Below are positions 1 through 12,030 of a DNA stretch of 64,000 nt, in pieces; position 1 is the stretch's first letter; every line of letters begins with the position of its first letter. The stretch is from assembly GCF_000471905.2 (NCBI RefSeq), contig NW_006494789.1:10259388-10323387 (forward strand), in the 5' to 3' direction. Source of the DNA: Amborella trichopoda. Its lineage: Eukaryota; Streptophyta; Magnoliopsida; Amborellales; Amborellaceae. Position numbers and translations under genes: made by a program. The notes below the pieces were generated by a model. It saw only the letters and a program-made list of their open reading frames with translations. It made no database searches and was not told where the DNA came from.

Positions 1-633
1 TTTGAAACTATCTTCACGAATCATCAACGTTTCTCTAGTTTTTCTCGCTACTCGAGTATCGTCATAGTTGGGCCACATATCAAAACTCCAGTCTTGATGA
101 GGCGAACATGCTCACCAAATTTGAAAGCAATCTGACTCAGAACGAGTGAGATAAGCCCTTCAAAGTTGCTGCTTGGGACTGTGCACATCAACCATTTTTA
201 ATGGAGATTGGTGTAGGGAGGCTGCCTGAGAATAGTTTGCAGCCTACCCCCATTTGGTCTTTTTCTCATAACTTTATCCTGGAATGCCCGATTAAGTCAA
301 AACTTGACCGATTAGGTTTTCAACCGTGTCGAATCCAGTGGCAGTGGTCCCACAACTGTTTATCGCACCAAAAATAGAATTCTAGTTTCGGGGTCTATTT
401 AAGGTAGCAAGCGGCCATTTTTTCCAAAATGTTTTCTTTGTATGAGCTGCCTTAGGCATGTCGGATTGAGACAAAACTTGACAGGTGACCTTTTGGAGTT
501 CTTAGGAAGATTCTTACCCATTCTGGCGCAATTCTGAGACTATCAAGAATTTCACTGCATGTTGAGTCTTTATTGACCTGCTTCCTCTTTATAACACATC
601 AGGGACTAAGGTGCTGAAAAATGTCTTCAAACA
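1..633 (-). repeat. Element A 3' LTR (partial, cut by window start)
   Basis: This aligns along its length with 18,770-19,363. Shared landmarks include the GTGCACATCA and TGGAGATTGGTGTAGGGAGG blocks and the terminal TGAAAAATGTCTTCAAACA. On the minus strand the LTR opens with TGTTTGAAGACATTTTTC. Only its first 633 bases lie in the window. Confidence 0.8.
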
Positions 634-646
634 ACTTGCCTCGCCG
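634..646 (-). other. Polypurine tract of element A
   Basis: The minus-strand reading CGGCGAGGCAAGT directly abuts the TGTT start of the 3' LTR. Element C has CGGCGGGGCAAGT in the same place (57,679-57,691), 12 of 13 identical, which supports the LTR boundary in both. Confidence 0.75.
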
Positions 647-1900
647 AATATTGTGCTTTGTGAGAAGCGAGAAGGGCAACATTCGTAAAACTTCCTTAGC
701 CACAAGACCATGTGAACGCCGAGGAGATTCACACAATGCTGCAATTAGCATGCTTAGACCTTTGGATGAAATGTACAGGTCTATCCATGGAGGATTTAGG
801 GGGAGAAGAGAATTTTTTGAGGGATCCTGTTGAAGTCCTCACCCTCAAGGGACTAATTGTGACTTTGAATCTGATGATTTTGTACAGACCTCGTTAGTAA
901 GAATCAAGCCCGTATGGCAGTCGAGTGCCGTGTTGAAGGGTATTTTTCCCATTTAGTCTGGGTTTCGTTGTTTTGGATAGACAATAAAAGAGCCTTTGGT
1001 CGGCGTTCATCTGCGTTGTGTACTAGATATTCCTTAGCGAGTAGGGTACTGCAGTCTATCGAGGTGACTGACTTTGGGTATAACTCCTACCCACTGTTAG
1101 CAATTTCGTGTAATAGGTCCAAAGTCATGGCTGACTTAGCTCTCTTGGGGCGTCTTTGGCTTCTCATAACGACTTCCTTGTTTGTTTGTTCTGGATGGTC
1201 TGCTGAAGGGCCTTCTGTAAGCGCTCGTTTGCATTGTTCACCAGATATTCCTTGGAGGGCAGGATACCTCAGTTTATTGAGGTGACCGGCTTTGGGTATA
1301 ACCCCTACTCATTGTTAGCAGTTTCATGTAACGGGTCCAAAGTCATGGTTGAGTTAGCCTTCTTAGGGCATCTCCAGCATTTTGGAGTGCGTTTAGTGGC
1401 CTGCTGGGAATGATGCTCTTCTTCATGAGACTTGCCTTGCCTTCTTTGCGAGTCTTCTGTCTTTCGAGTCCTTTTTGCAAATGTATTAGGCTGTCGGAAT
1501 CTTTTCCTTGAAGCTCATATTTTTTTATTCTGGTATTGTGACACCAAGGATTTGTTTTTTGAATGTGGGCTGAAGCCGCCTATTGAGGCAAGCATTGTAT
1601 TGACCTGTTTATTGATCCAAGCCTTTTTTGTGGATTTTCACTTGGACTTGGGAGGCAGCGTCGTATAGACGGTTTTCACCAACTTCCTTTTATTTCGAGC
1701 TCTTTCACCCATGACCTTACAGCCATGTCCACCCTTATTTTTCCATTTTTACTCATGATGCCTTGTTGGGTTTTCACCGTGCCTAGTTTTTTTATTTACA
1801 GAACTCTCTTACTCATGGTTTCTTGATCATGCCCATCCATTATTTTTACTCATAGCGTTCCCTTGTCCATGTATACACCATGCTTGTTATTTTTTTTTTT
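647..1900. repeat. Element A 3' untranslated DNA with a ~217-bp direct duplication
   Basis: No coding frame here is convincing. Two copies of a ~217-bp unit lie at about 990-1,206 and 1,207-1,424. They share CCAGATATTCCTTG-like, CTTTGGGTATAAC and GGTCCAAAGTCATGG blocks in the same order. The short open frames are not conserved between the copies. From 1,670 on, the motif 'ctcatg..., tttttactcat' recurs loosely. Confidence 0.6.
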
Positions 1901-1909
1901 TTGGTGAAG

Positions 1910-2700
1910 GCGTGTTTAAGGTCATGCCTACGGGACCTGTGCGAAGCCTTTTAACGTCATGCGGCTAAAACGTGCGCTATTGTTTAAGGCCATACAGCTA
2001 GACCATGGTGATGATGGATGGTAGTTTTGTGGAAGCCATTGCTTGAGTATGGTGGTGGTTTGACTCACTTTGGGGAGATGGCACGAGTGCTGCCTATAAG
2101 GGATGAATAGTGAATGGATGGAATGTAGAAAGTGGTGACCCATTAACTGAGGTGAGTATGGATGGTGGAATGACTCGAGCATGGGTGAGACTCACTGGGG
2201 AATGATGAAAGGTGATGGAGTAAATGGGCGTACTGGGGAGGTAAGGTGTGTGCACACGAACGGGTTAGTTAGGGAAGACATGCATGAAGATGCATTTAAA
2301 GTTCATGTGCACACGTTGTGGGGGCGATTTTAAGGTCATGCCTCTTGGACCTGTGCTAAGAATTTTACTATCATAAAGCTTGGATCGTGGTTATACAGTT
2401 TAAAGTCATGCAACTAGGACCATGCAGTTTAAGGTTGTGCAATTAGACCTCCGCTACATTTTAAGGTCATATAGTTTGGACCATGGTGCTGAGCTTTTTA
2501 ACGTCATGCGGCTAGGACGTGTACTATGGTTTAAGGTCATATAGTTTGGATCGTGCATTTTAAGGTCGTTCAGCTAGACCTCCACTACAGTTTAAGGTCG
2601 TACAGTTTGGACATGCAGTTTTAGGGTCGTGCACCTAGACCAAGGCTGTGTAGTTTAAGGTCATGCAGCGCGGATCGTGGCTGTTGGTCACCATGTAAGT
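1910..2700. repeat. Degenerate short tandem repeat (TTTAAGGTCATGCAGCTAG type)
   Basis: A motif close to TTTAAGGTCATGCAGCTAG, followed by GACC or GGATCGTG, recurs roughly every 30-45 bases at 1,915-2,000 and 2,325-2,690. Less repetitive DNA lies between (2,000-2,325). It falls in the untranslated part of element A between the LTR and the antisense ORF. Such hypervariable 3' tandem repeats are known in Tat-lineage elements. Confidence 0.65.
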
Positions 2701-3145
2701 GAAGATGCATGAAAATAGGTTATGTAGACTGCAATCTGACTCCCTAGGGATAAAATAGTCAAGATCGGCAAGGGGTTCTGATGGGAAGGCCGACTTCATT
2801 GGGGATTAGGAGACAAGTGTGGCAACCTTAAAGGTGAAAAATGGTACTCAATATAGAACAAATTCCTTGAAGATGACCCAACTCCTAGAGGATAGGACAA
2901 CTAAGTGTGAAGCAGACCCACTGGGGGTTGTAGTGATAAGAATGGCCCTGACTCCTTTGAGGATAAGGGACTACAACACGAGTATGACTCCTACTGGGGA
3001 TGAGAAGTCACGGCCTGGGTGGAATGACCTGGGTACCACTTAATAGGTCACGGTCAGGGTGCAACACCACTGGAGATAACAGTAGTAAGATGCACACAGC
3101 TTTAGCATGAGGTGTGTGGTAACGAACCGTCGAGGACATAGCCGA

Positions 3146-3400
3146 TGCTAGGCACAACAAACATTATTTCTTGAACACTCAGCTAGCATTGGGTCATTGA
3201 AAACACAACCGACATTGAGAATAACCAACATTACTTCTTGAACACTCAGCCGGCGTTGAGCCTTTAAAAACGCAGTTGGCGCTGAGAACGACCAACATTA
3301 TTTCTTGAACACTCAGCCGGCATTGGGTTGTCGAAAAAGCAGCCGGCTCTGAGAACGACCAACACTATTTCTTTGAACACCCAGCCGACGCTGGGTCAGG
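3146..3400. repeat. ~67-bp tandem repeat, about 4 copies
   Basis: The block TTCTTGAACACTCAGC recurs at 3,168, 3,235, 3,302 and (varied) 3,369, giving a period of 66-67 bases. Each unit carries an AGCCGGCGTTGAG-like core. It lies just upstream of the TATA box of the antisense ORF. Confidence 0.75.
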
Positions 3401-3633
3401 ACACAACTAGGGCTGTCAAGGCCACAACTGGCGCTGGGCATGGGTTACTGTTTGGGCCTTGACCCGAGCTTGACCTGGCCCTACTCTCTGTTACATGGGA
3501 TTTCATGGACGGCAGTAAAGCTTTTCTTGGGACTTGAGTCAAAGCCCGACCCGATCCGGCCCATCGTTGCTTGGCCTTCTTGAACATGGCTAGCATTCCT
3601 GGTTTGGGAGGGATATTTAAGGGAAGCTTCAAC

Positions 3634-3641
3634 TATATAAA
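3634..3641 (+). promoter_or_regulatory. TATA box upstream of the antisense ORF of element A
   Basis: The sequence CTATATAAAGGGGG is a near-perfect plant TATA box. It points the same way as the plus-strand mobile-domain ORF and against the gag/protease direction. A small open frame (3,702-3,965) follows, then the main ORF about 1 kb downstream. A TATA box in the matching place exists in element C (53,447-53,453). Confidence 0.5.
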
Positions 3642-4299
3642 GGGGGTAACCCCATTTTCACTGTTTCATGAAAAGCTTAATGTAAAAATTTAAGTTTAAC
3701 AGTGAGGGTGAGGTTTTTGGTGAGAACTTCGGCAAACACACAGGGGATTTCGGCAAGATTAGCAGAGGTTTTGCCGACGACCAGGGGCAGGTTCGGGCTA
3801 AGCAAGGAGACGCCAGCAGGAAAGGAGGCAGGATTTGCCAGGATTGCAAGAGTTTGTAGCAAGAAAAAGGGAGTTTACTGGAAAACAGGGAACTCCGACC
3901 GTGGTTTTAAAGGCTCTGGCAAAGGAAAGAAGAGAAGTAGAGGGCTGCCCAGGGCCTTCCACTAGTTTTTGGCATTTTTTAGCAGGTGAAAGTGGTTTTC
4001 CAATAGTACGCAAGAAGGGTGAAGGTTTACAGGCATTGGATTTTCGGTGACTTGGAGAAGGTTGCAAAGGGTTTCCGACAGTGGAAAGGAGTTTTCGGCG
4101 GGAACCCGAAGGGCGCAGGGAGACAGACCGTTGCTAGAGGTTGACTGTCATGGGGAAGGTGAACGGCCCTGAATCCACACATGTGAGGACATGTGTTAGG
4201 CTAGGACATGACGACAGTTGTCAAGAAGCTTGGCGGGGCTCGAGGTGAGACACACAGGATTTGTGGCACGTACAGGAGATTTGAACATGAGAGGCGGTA

Positions 4300-4570
4300 G
4301 TCCTTTGAAGACACAACTGACGCTAGGTATCGGCGAATGCAGTCAGTGCTGGCTTTTGCAAACCCCAGCCGGCGCTGGTATCAGTGAACACAGTCGGCGC
4401 TAGGCATTAGCGGACACAGTCAGTGTCGGTATTTGTGAACCCAGCCAACGCTAGGTCTTAACGGACATAGGCGGCGCTAGTATTTGCGAACCTAACCGAC
4501 ACTAGTATTTGCGAACCCAACCGACGCTAGGCGTTAGCGAAAACAGCTGGCGCTAGGCTTTTTGAGAATA
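4300..4570. repeat. ~33-bp tandem repeat (AACCCAGCCGACGCTAGG type)
   Basis: Units of about 30-35 bases built on 'GCGAACCCAGCCGACGCTAG' recur some eight times. The core resembles the AGCCGGCGCTG core of the 3,146-3,400 array, so the two arrays probably share an origin. It ends just before the ORF at 4,632. Confidence 0.65.
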
Positions 4571-4631
4571 GAGACGACACCATCATGCCTTAGTAATTTC
4601 CACATAGGAGTAGGTCCTTAACCTTAATAAG

Positions 4632-7600
4632 ATGGCCAGGTCCTCTCACAATATCCCTAAGGGGAAGAACCTTCCGAGAGTAGGAGAGGTCGGCACCAGT
4701 GAATTTACTGGTGAGAGTCTAACTAGGGTCGAGCCTATTTGGCTCATAAATGCATTGTGCAAGCCAGTCAGTGTCACTTTCATTACCGACCCTGTTCGCT
4801 TTGAAGTTCGGGGGGAAGGTGGCGATAATTTCCAAATTGAAGAAAGGGTGGTGCTCCTTCATTGCATGCACAAGAATGTGGCCTCTAATGCCAATTTACC
4901 CACCTTGGGGAAGAGAATGGTGAAGACCTAGGGAATGATGTGGTCTTCTTCTGGTCTCCAATTGCAGAGGGAGTACCAATATTTGAAAGGCTATTCTTCA
5001 TGGATCATCCTAGTCCTGGGGTCCTTCAGAGACATTCTTGAACATGCTTCTTTGCTAGCAGCAGTTCAGTGCTAGGCTAGCTAATGTTAGCAACACTTGG
5101 CTCCTTGGGCATGGCGAAGCGGGGATCTCTTTACTGAATCTTCATTTTATTGGCGGCCTTCCGCTGATTGGGGCCATGTACCACCGAATTATTGGTGGTG
5201 CTCTCTTGGGTAGAGAGGAACTGCCTGGCAGCCTTCAGAAAAATTTTGAGATATACTAGTTGCTTCACTCCAAGTCTAGCAACAGTCAGGTAACCTTCAC
5301 TGAATGGGCGAAATTCTTATGCAGGGATGACCCCGAGGATGGTTGAGGTTCTTCGAGGAAGAAGGGGTAGGCAGTTGCTAAAGAGACGCCTGCCCTCTAT
5401 CAACCTGAGACTAGCAAAAATTCTGTTGTCTTGTCCTCTTACCTAGCTTTATTCTTATGCAAATTCATGGTCATAATTGGTTTGATACTTGCAATTGTTC
5501 TACGTGTCTTCAAGACGATTTTGATGAAATTCCTAAAAAGAAAAACAAAAAGAAAATTTCATCTCAACAAAAGCTTCATCAGAGATACATTGAAGGTGAT
5601 CCAATTGTTGGATTACTTGGTGAGAGTTCAAGAAAATGGGATTATTATGTGACTTATGGTAGTCAGAAACCTAAAGCCACAGTGTCAGAAATTTCAGAAA
5701 ATCTTCAAAAGAACTTAAAGCTCGAAAACCAAAATTTCTTGGAGGAGTTAAACCTGTAGGTGGGTAAAGGGTTCTAGTTGGTGGAAAAGGGTCAGGATTC
5801 CTTAAAGTAGGATAGTTTTGAGTGTATGGATTGGCAAGTAGAGGCTGAAATTGAGAATGGTATTGTGGCTGAGGGTATTGAGATTTCATCCAAATATCTT
5901 TTTCAAGGATTTGTAACTATTTTTCTAAAAATGCTATTTCTTTTCCCTTCTGATTCAGTAAATAAGATTGCTCATGAATATCCTTTACTGTATATAATAT
6001 CTGCATTAACTCTTCATGCAATAATTGAATCTTTTCTTTTAATTGACCAATTATGCCAACTAATCCCTGTAACTGTGTAGCCATAACATTACGTTTTTCT
6101 TCAATTCGAAGTAATGCTAAATTATGTGATTTAGAATTTTCAGCTTGCCAGTTTAGGCTTGCTTCAGCAAGAGAGATTGACTTTTGAGCTCCTGTCACAT
6201 CTCTTGTACTGGGATTTTTTATATTCCATACATGTTTTTCATTGTCTTGAATCTTTTCATAATCATGTAATGGAGGAAAATTTGAGGCATAATTTGAACT
6301 CTGAGGATCAAAAGCCAATCATTCCCAACATCCTCTCATCCAAACCATTGGATGGTATGATTCCAATCTCCTAAATTTTTGGCTATCAGAATTATGGAAT
6401 GAATTAAAAATTCTCATGTGCTATATTAATAGAATCCAGCCATAATAGATTCCCTTAGATGTGTATACAGGAAACACAGTATTTCCTGAAGAAATGTTCT
6501 TTCCCCAATTGAGAAAAAAACCAAATATTTTAGTACCTAGTTCATCACAAACCCCACTACCCAAACCTTCTGTAACTTCACCACCTGTAACAATCTGCCC
6601 ACATCCTAGCCCTCAAATACCTAAAAATGAAACCCAAATGTTTTAATCTTCTGATACTAAGTCCGATGTTGTAGCCTAGTCAGTCCCAACTCAAATATTA
6701 ACCTCCTCTAAACCCATGAATGACATGAGTTCATTCCGAAAAAACTTGACCAAACTACCAGAAATGAATCTTCAAACTGAAACCCAATCCTCTGAAGACA
6801 TGACTGATACCTCTGAAAAAATTGATGAAAAAATCTTCCTCCATTTCCTCTGACACCAAATCCTTATTAATGATGAACCCCCCTGAACAACCATAAGAAC
6901 CAGACCCTGTAGTGGAAGAAGAATTTAGACCTCCTGATCAACAAGAACCTCAATTTACCCCAACCTATGGAGATTCATCTAAAGGGTTTACTATTGATGA
7001 CATTCCACCTTCACGATGGAATGACAGATTCAGAGAGATTCAAAGGATGGATGCATTCAGAGATGCTTAACCCTGCAAATACATTAGCCAGCACAATTTC
7101 AAAAGTTATTGTAAGGCTAAGAGGATGCCTTTTTTATTAGTACATAAGTCTTTGAGAATATCGGTAAACACAGGTAAGGAATAGTCAGTCCATTGTTGAA
7201 TTTCTTAACTACTTGGTCTCTGAATTCTCAGGCCCCATTAAACATGAACAAATTGTTGTTCGAAAAAAAAAATTTCAGCTTAAATATTGTTCATTCAAGA
7301 GACAAGATCTTGAAAAACAATTTTCAGAAATGAACAATAGATACCATAAAATAGCTGGTTTGTTATTCCTGGAGGGGAGATGACATTCGTCCAGGAACAT
7401 TCTATGTAGCCTGTGAGATGGCAAGAGGGCATGAGCATTCCCTTGCTCCACCAGTTTTGTGCAATATATACCATGGATTGGGGACCATCTCTCGTGGAAA
7501 GACTTACAAAGGCAAAGAGGGAGGGAATGGCTTTGTCAGAGGAGAAGCGTTCCCTGGGGACTTTAAAACTCCATTCGCCATCCATTATGTATTAGGTGGC

Positions 7601-10207
7601 TAGGGGCCTATTTCCCTTCCACCTATGTAAGGAGTCAAGGATCAGGGGAGAAAATTTCCCCCGTCTTGATTAAAATTGCTAGTCAAAAGGCTATCTTTCA
7701 TAGCCCAAGGGAAGCTTGGAGCTTGTTCGGGCATGACTCCTCAAATATGCGATCGGTCCCATTTCCAGTTGGGAGCTTTAATGACCACGCTTTTATCGAT
7801 GAACTGGGGAAGGAGTTGGATGGTGCTCCAACAACTATCAAGGAACTCATGTTTATGTTGAGCGTTAAAGGGGAGGTTTTACCGTATCGGACACCGAACT
7901 GTGTCAGACTGGAAAGGTACTTCCCTCATCGCTTCTCCCATCAGAATGGGCTTGATTAGAGCTTCCCTTTCTCTGTATTTTTCAAGAAGCGTCGCTTTAG
8001 AGTAAACATTGGGAAAGAAGAAAAGCTTGGGACTCTTCAAGAATGCTGGTTGCCAAAGCATGTACGAACTTCGTGGCCTACATGTTTGGAGGCAACGAAG
8101 ATTAACAAGTATGTGCTTCCCCATTTTGGAAGAAGGGTTCGAGTGACCGAGGCCCATGCACGCTGGTGGAGGGTTACTAGCTCGGGCTATTGGGATGCTG
8201 ATCACCTCTGAAAATGGGAAAACGACAATTGGCCTCAGGAGATTAGACAAAGGAGGATTTTCAATGCCCCCATCCTTGACGAGGTTATTGACTTGGACTA
8301 TCCGTGGAATTGGCAGGCTCTTGGGATCCCTCAAGAGTTAGCGGCTGATGATACTTCGCCGCAATTTGTTGCCATGAAGAAAATGACTGGGAGTATCTTT
8401 GATAAACTTAGTTCTATCTTTGAATGGAAGGAGGGCCAAAAGGTCCCAGGTCATGAAGGACATCCACTCCAAGACTTGAATGCATTGATCGAGAGTGGTC
8501 CTCACAGTCGACTTGCTGCGAGCCCTTCTCAAAGAAAGGGTTTTGAAGCGGCTGCTCCTCCTCTAGCAAAAGGGAAGAAAAGCAAATACTCTATCCCTAC
8601 TGGTATTCATGCACTGGCTCAAGCTGGTAGACCTGCTCGAAGACGTAGGGGTGCAAAACTTCCTGTGATTTTGGATCCTCTTCTGATTCATTCGCTGCTC
8701 CTTCAATGTCACCTTTTGCACTTTATCAATCATCTTCTTCCTCTCCTGAACTATTTTCTGCTTCTTTAAAGGTTGAAGTTGATGGATCCGGCCCCTCTGA
8801 GCCTGTTATTATCCTCTTATGATCGAGAGGTGACTCCGGAACTTGGGCTGGTGTCTCCAAGTCCAAGGGGGATTCCTGAATCAGATGCAATTCCAATGAA
8901 GGTCCATGAGGCTGAAGACGCTACGATCATTGCCCTAGAAGAGGAACCTATTGGTGGCATGGTCTCTATCCCTTAGGAAATTACTGCCCTGACTGAGACA
9001 GGAGCCGTAGTAATGGATAATGAGGGCCCAAGCATCTTTCTTGAGGAGGGGCCTTTGGTTAGCAAGGCTGTTGAGCATCAGGAGGCTGTTGTCCCAAGAG
9101 GTACAAGTCAGGGAGATGAATGGATTGAGCTCTTTGTGGCAGAAGTGTTGGCTGTGGAGGATGCAGACCAGGCAAAAGAGGCCACGACAGAGCCTGAGGT
9201 GATGACCTTAGAAGATAAAGGCCAGAGGGAAAAGGAAACCCCTGAACTTGTCGATGCTGAAGTGATAGTTCCGGAGAGTGGGAACAAGAGAGAAATGTCA
9301 TCCTTGAACTCATTGGGGTCATAGTAGAGAGTGAGCGAAGAGGGGAGGAGGTTTCTTTAAAGCATGTTGAGATAGAAGTGGTGGCCCCCATAGGCGAGGG
9401 TCAAGGCGAAGAGGCTGGTATTGAAGAATCCAGGCAGGTTGAGGCCGGAGCTGCCTATGGGTCTGAGGTGCATGAAGCTCTGACTTCGCCATCATTTCAA
9501 AAGAGCCAACGGCTCAGATGGCTATCACTTCTACTAGCCCATTCCTTGAAGCCTAAGTCTTTTCAGCAGTGGCAATCCCAACAACATCATCTAGGCCTAT
9601 TTTTAGCGAGGTTTGGGGTATAATTTTGAGCATGCTTCGTGCAGGTGTTCAGGGTCTAAGGGAGCTGCCTCTCACTGAGATGGGCAAGGCAATAGTCAAA
9701 CTGAGGGAGTTTGCCATTGCGACCAGCATTTTGGGGGATGCATCAGAAGTCCTCTCTCATTTTCATGCTATTCTAGATGAGCTGGAGAGCTGGAGGTTGC
9801 ATCATGAGGCTGAGACCAACAGGTTGGCTTCTTTAGAGGCGTCAATCTCGCATCGTCGCGAGGGAATAAAAGTCTGCACTCAGAAGAAGGCCACTATGGT
9901 TTCTCGTCAGTTTGACCTCAAGATGGAGGGGAGAACTTGTTTCAATCAGATGCTTGGAATAAGGGAGGAGATACGAAAATTAAGAAAAGATTTCGGTGAT
10001 CTTCAGAAGGAGATTATTTAGAGAAGAGATTTGGATACTTCTTTGACTAAGGATTTATCAGAACTCACTCACACCATTGAATCAGAAACCACATCCCTAG
10101 AGCAGGAAACTCAAATGGTGGTCTAGTTAAAGGAGCGTATCCAGCATGTCGAGGCTTCTTCCACCATATCTAGAGCAGAGATCAATAAGATCATTGATCA
10201 TTTTTAA
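4632..10207 (+). pseudogene. Antisense plant-mobile-domain (PMD) ORF of element A with coiled-coil tail, fossil
   Basis: The plus-strand reading resembles the plant mobile domain (aminotransferase-like PMD, Pfam PF10536) carried by many plant transposons. A front part lies at 4,632-5,450. The middle is recognised by phrases such as CEMARGHEHSLAPPVLCNIY (about 7,415) and HYVLGWLG (about 7,585). A further block is YPWNWQALGIP (8,296 on). An acidic low-complexity stretch follows (8,800-9,550), then a coiled-coil tail (9,569-10,207). Antisense ORFs between the pol region and the 3' LTR are known in Tat-lineage gypsy elements, and PMD domains are known in gypsy elements. Function is unknown. A viral fossil interrupts the domain at about 5,452-7,370, and there are several further breaks. 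Confidence 0.65.
5452..7370. mobile_element. Endogenous Caulimoviridae fragment (petuvirus/florendovirus-like), fossil
   Basis: Three blocks read like the movement/coat part of a plant pararetrovirus polyprotein. Block one is a plus-strand stretch with a CNCSTCL cluster and the phrase DPIVGLLGESSRKWDYYV. Block two is a minus-strand stretch at 5,671-6,318 with NPSTRDVTGAQ, ISLAEASLNWQAENS and a coiled coil. Block three is a plus-strand stretch at 6,461-7,370 with FTIDDIPPSRWNDRF and YCSFKRQDLEKQF. The middle block is in the opposite orientation, so the copy is rearranged. It interrupts the PMD ORF of element A and is therefore younger than A. It has many breaks. The family call rests on remembered similarity. 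Confidence 0.7.
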
Positions 10208-11450
10208 GAATGTGCTTCCTTTGTCAGTACTTGTAAAAAGTTTGAATTCATGAATAAAGTGCTCTTCTCTTTTTTTTAGGCTGATTTTGCAGCATGATTT
10301 CATTCTCCTTTTGCTTTGCTGCCCCTCATATGCCCTTTTTGGGCTTGAACGGCTGTTTATTGTCTCAATTGGCTATTACCCAGGCCTTGTTTAGTCCTGT
10401 GACAAGTTGTTGTGGCTTCAATGACTTCGAATGGGGGAAGCAATCAGACTCGTCATCTCGTCATATGAATAAGAGTCAGAAGTATTAACAGTCGTCTCCT
10501 TGTGTCCGTTGTCTTGCAGACCCCCACGCATTCCCACCACAACATAACCATTCTGAACCCTTCTTTACCATGCTCTTCTCCTCTATAGCATTGTTGAACT
10601 CATGAGCAGGCTCGCTTGACTTCATCATGTAACCTCATGAACAGCACTCGTACCGTTCGTACACTCACTCGCTCAGATTCCATCAAGTTTTCTTTCACGA
10701 ACGCTTTCTCTCTCCCATGCTTTCTGTTAGTTCTTTTTCTCCCCTTAACGTTTGATTGGTCAAGGGCTCATAATCCATTTTCCTCAACATTTGATGAGCT
10801 TGCTCACTATAAATAGTTCAATCAAGAGAGGCTTTGGCCACCATTCGAGGTATATTCAATTTAGGCCCGTCATAGCTTTTAGTCTCAAGCACGAACTCCT
10901 TTAGATGTTTTGAAGCGATACGCTTAACCTTCAATTGGCTCCAGAGACTGTGAACCTCGCTTCTTATCTCTACTAGAGGATCTTATTCTTGGGGGCGAAG
11001 AGGTTGTTCTTCCTCAAATTGCTCTCCTCCCATCAAATCAGGGAAGTGCAAAACTTGTGGTTGACTACTGGTCTGAGCTGGCTCTGTGACTTGCTCATGA
11101 CTTGCTCAATCTCAAGAGTGACCTCTGGTTCATCTTTTAGCAAACGTGGCTTTGGACTGGGAACAAAAATCCTTAAGCGAAGGTGGAGCTTCTTCAGGGG
11201 TAGTGGGTAGCATGTTAGAATGAAGAGGATTCAAAGCGAGAATTTTACCTTGTCTTTGAACATATCCACGAGTGTTCGCCCGATGTCCTCAACATCCTCA
11301 TGGGACGAAGGTTCTGTCTTTCTTGCGGACTTGTAATCACCATCATTTGGCTTTTGGGGTGATACTGAGTCTGTGAAGCAATACTTCGCATCAGTATAAT
11401 GAGCTTCAGCTACAGGAAATGGCCTTTTATCGGCATAGACAGTATGTTGT
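10208..11450 (-). pseudogene. Linker between protease and the end of the sense region of element A, fossil
   Basis: On the minus strand this continues the sense coding direction past the protease. Near 10,790 it carries a KMDYEPLTNQTL-like phrase that matches MKKMDNEPSSNQGLND in element C (about 51,990) and KKMDYEQARNHGLND in B (about 44,880). In B this phrase precedes a reverse transcriptase. In A only about 0.5 kb separates it from the tail of the antisense ORF, and no reverse transcriptase is visible. A plus-strand TATAAATA at 10,808-10,815 is probably chance. Confidence 0.5.
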
Positions 11451-12030
11451 CTCCCATCTCGACTATACTTGAAATATTGATGTAATGTGACGGAACTACC
11501 CCATGGTCATGGAGCCAAGGGAGGCCGAGAAGGATGTTGTAGGAGGTGTCGGTGTCGATCACATGAAACTGAGTGTAGTGTTTAATTCACCAATCTTAAG
11601 ACGAAAGCGGATAGTACCAACTGTCTTCTCTTCTTACTGGTTGAATCCCTAAACTGTGATATGAATCAAAGTGAGATCCTTAGAACCTAATCTCAACCGA
11701 GTGAGGATTCTACTTGGGATAAGGTTGACTGCTGACCCTCCATCCAACATAATTCGGTTGATGGGGCACACATGTAATTCACTAGTCACAAAGAGAGGGT
11801 GATTATGATATTTTTCTCCCAATTGTAGATCATCCTCTGAGAAGATGACCCCTATACATCCACTCCAGATCGATGGGCCTACCTCGATGGGTTCCACTTC
11901 AGCCTCATAGACCTCTGGATCGGAAAGGGCCTGAATTAGGGCCATACGATAATCCCTTGAGAGCATAAGAGCATCGTAGTTGCTAAGAAGGGCCAGAAGT
12001 TTTCTTAAGTGCCCCATCACATCATATTTG
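11450..12030 (-). pseudogene. Ty3/gypsy aspartic protease region of element A, fossil
   Basis: The minus-strand frame 11,649-12,020 contains the active-site phrase MLDGGSAVNLIP. This is the plant gypsy form of the retropepsin motif, with DGGS where DTGA/DSGA is common. Upstream is HLRKLLALLSNYDALMLSRD. Element C has a close relative at 50,229-50,573 with MIDGGSEVNLIPKR. Downstream on the minus strand, the FKYSRDGRQHTVYADKRPF-type segment near 11,480 ends the conserved block. It is a relic with several breaks. Confidence 0.8.

Noticed and set aside
10808-10815. Plus-strand TATAAATA as a promoter
   Set aside because: It lies within the sense-coding linker of element A on the other strand, and no plus-strand frame of interest follows it.
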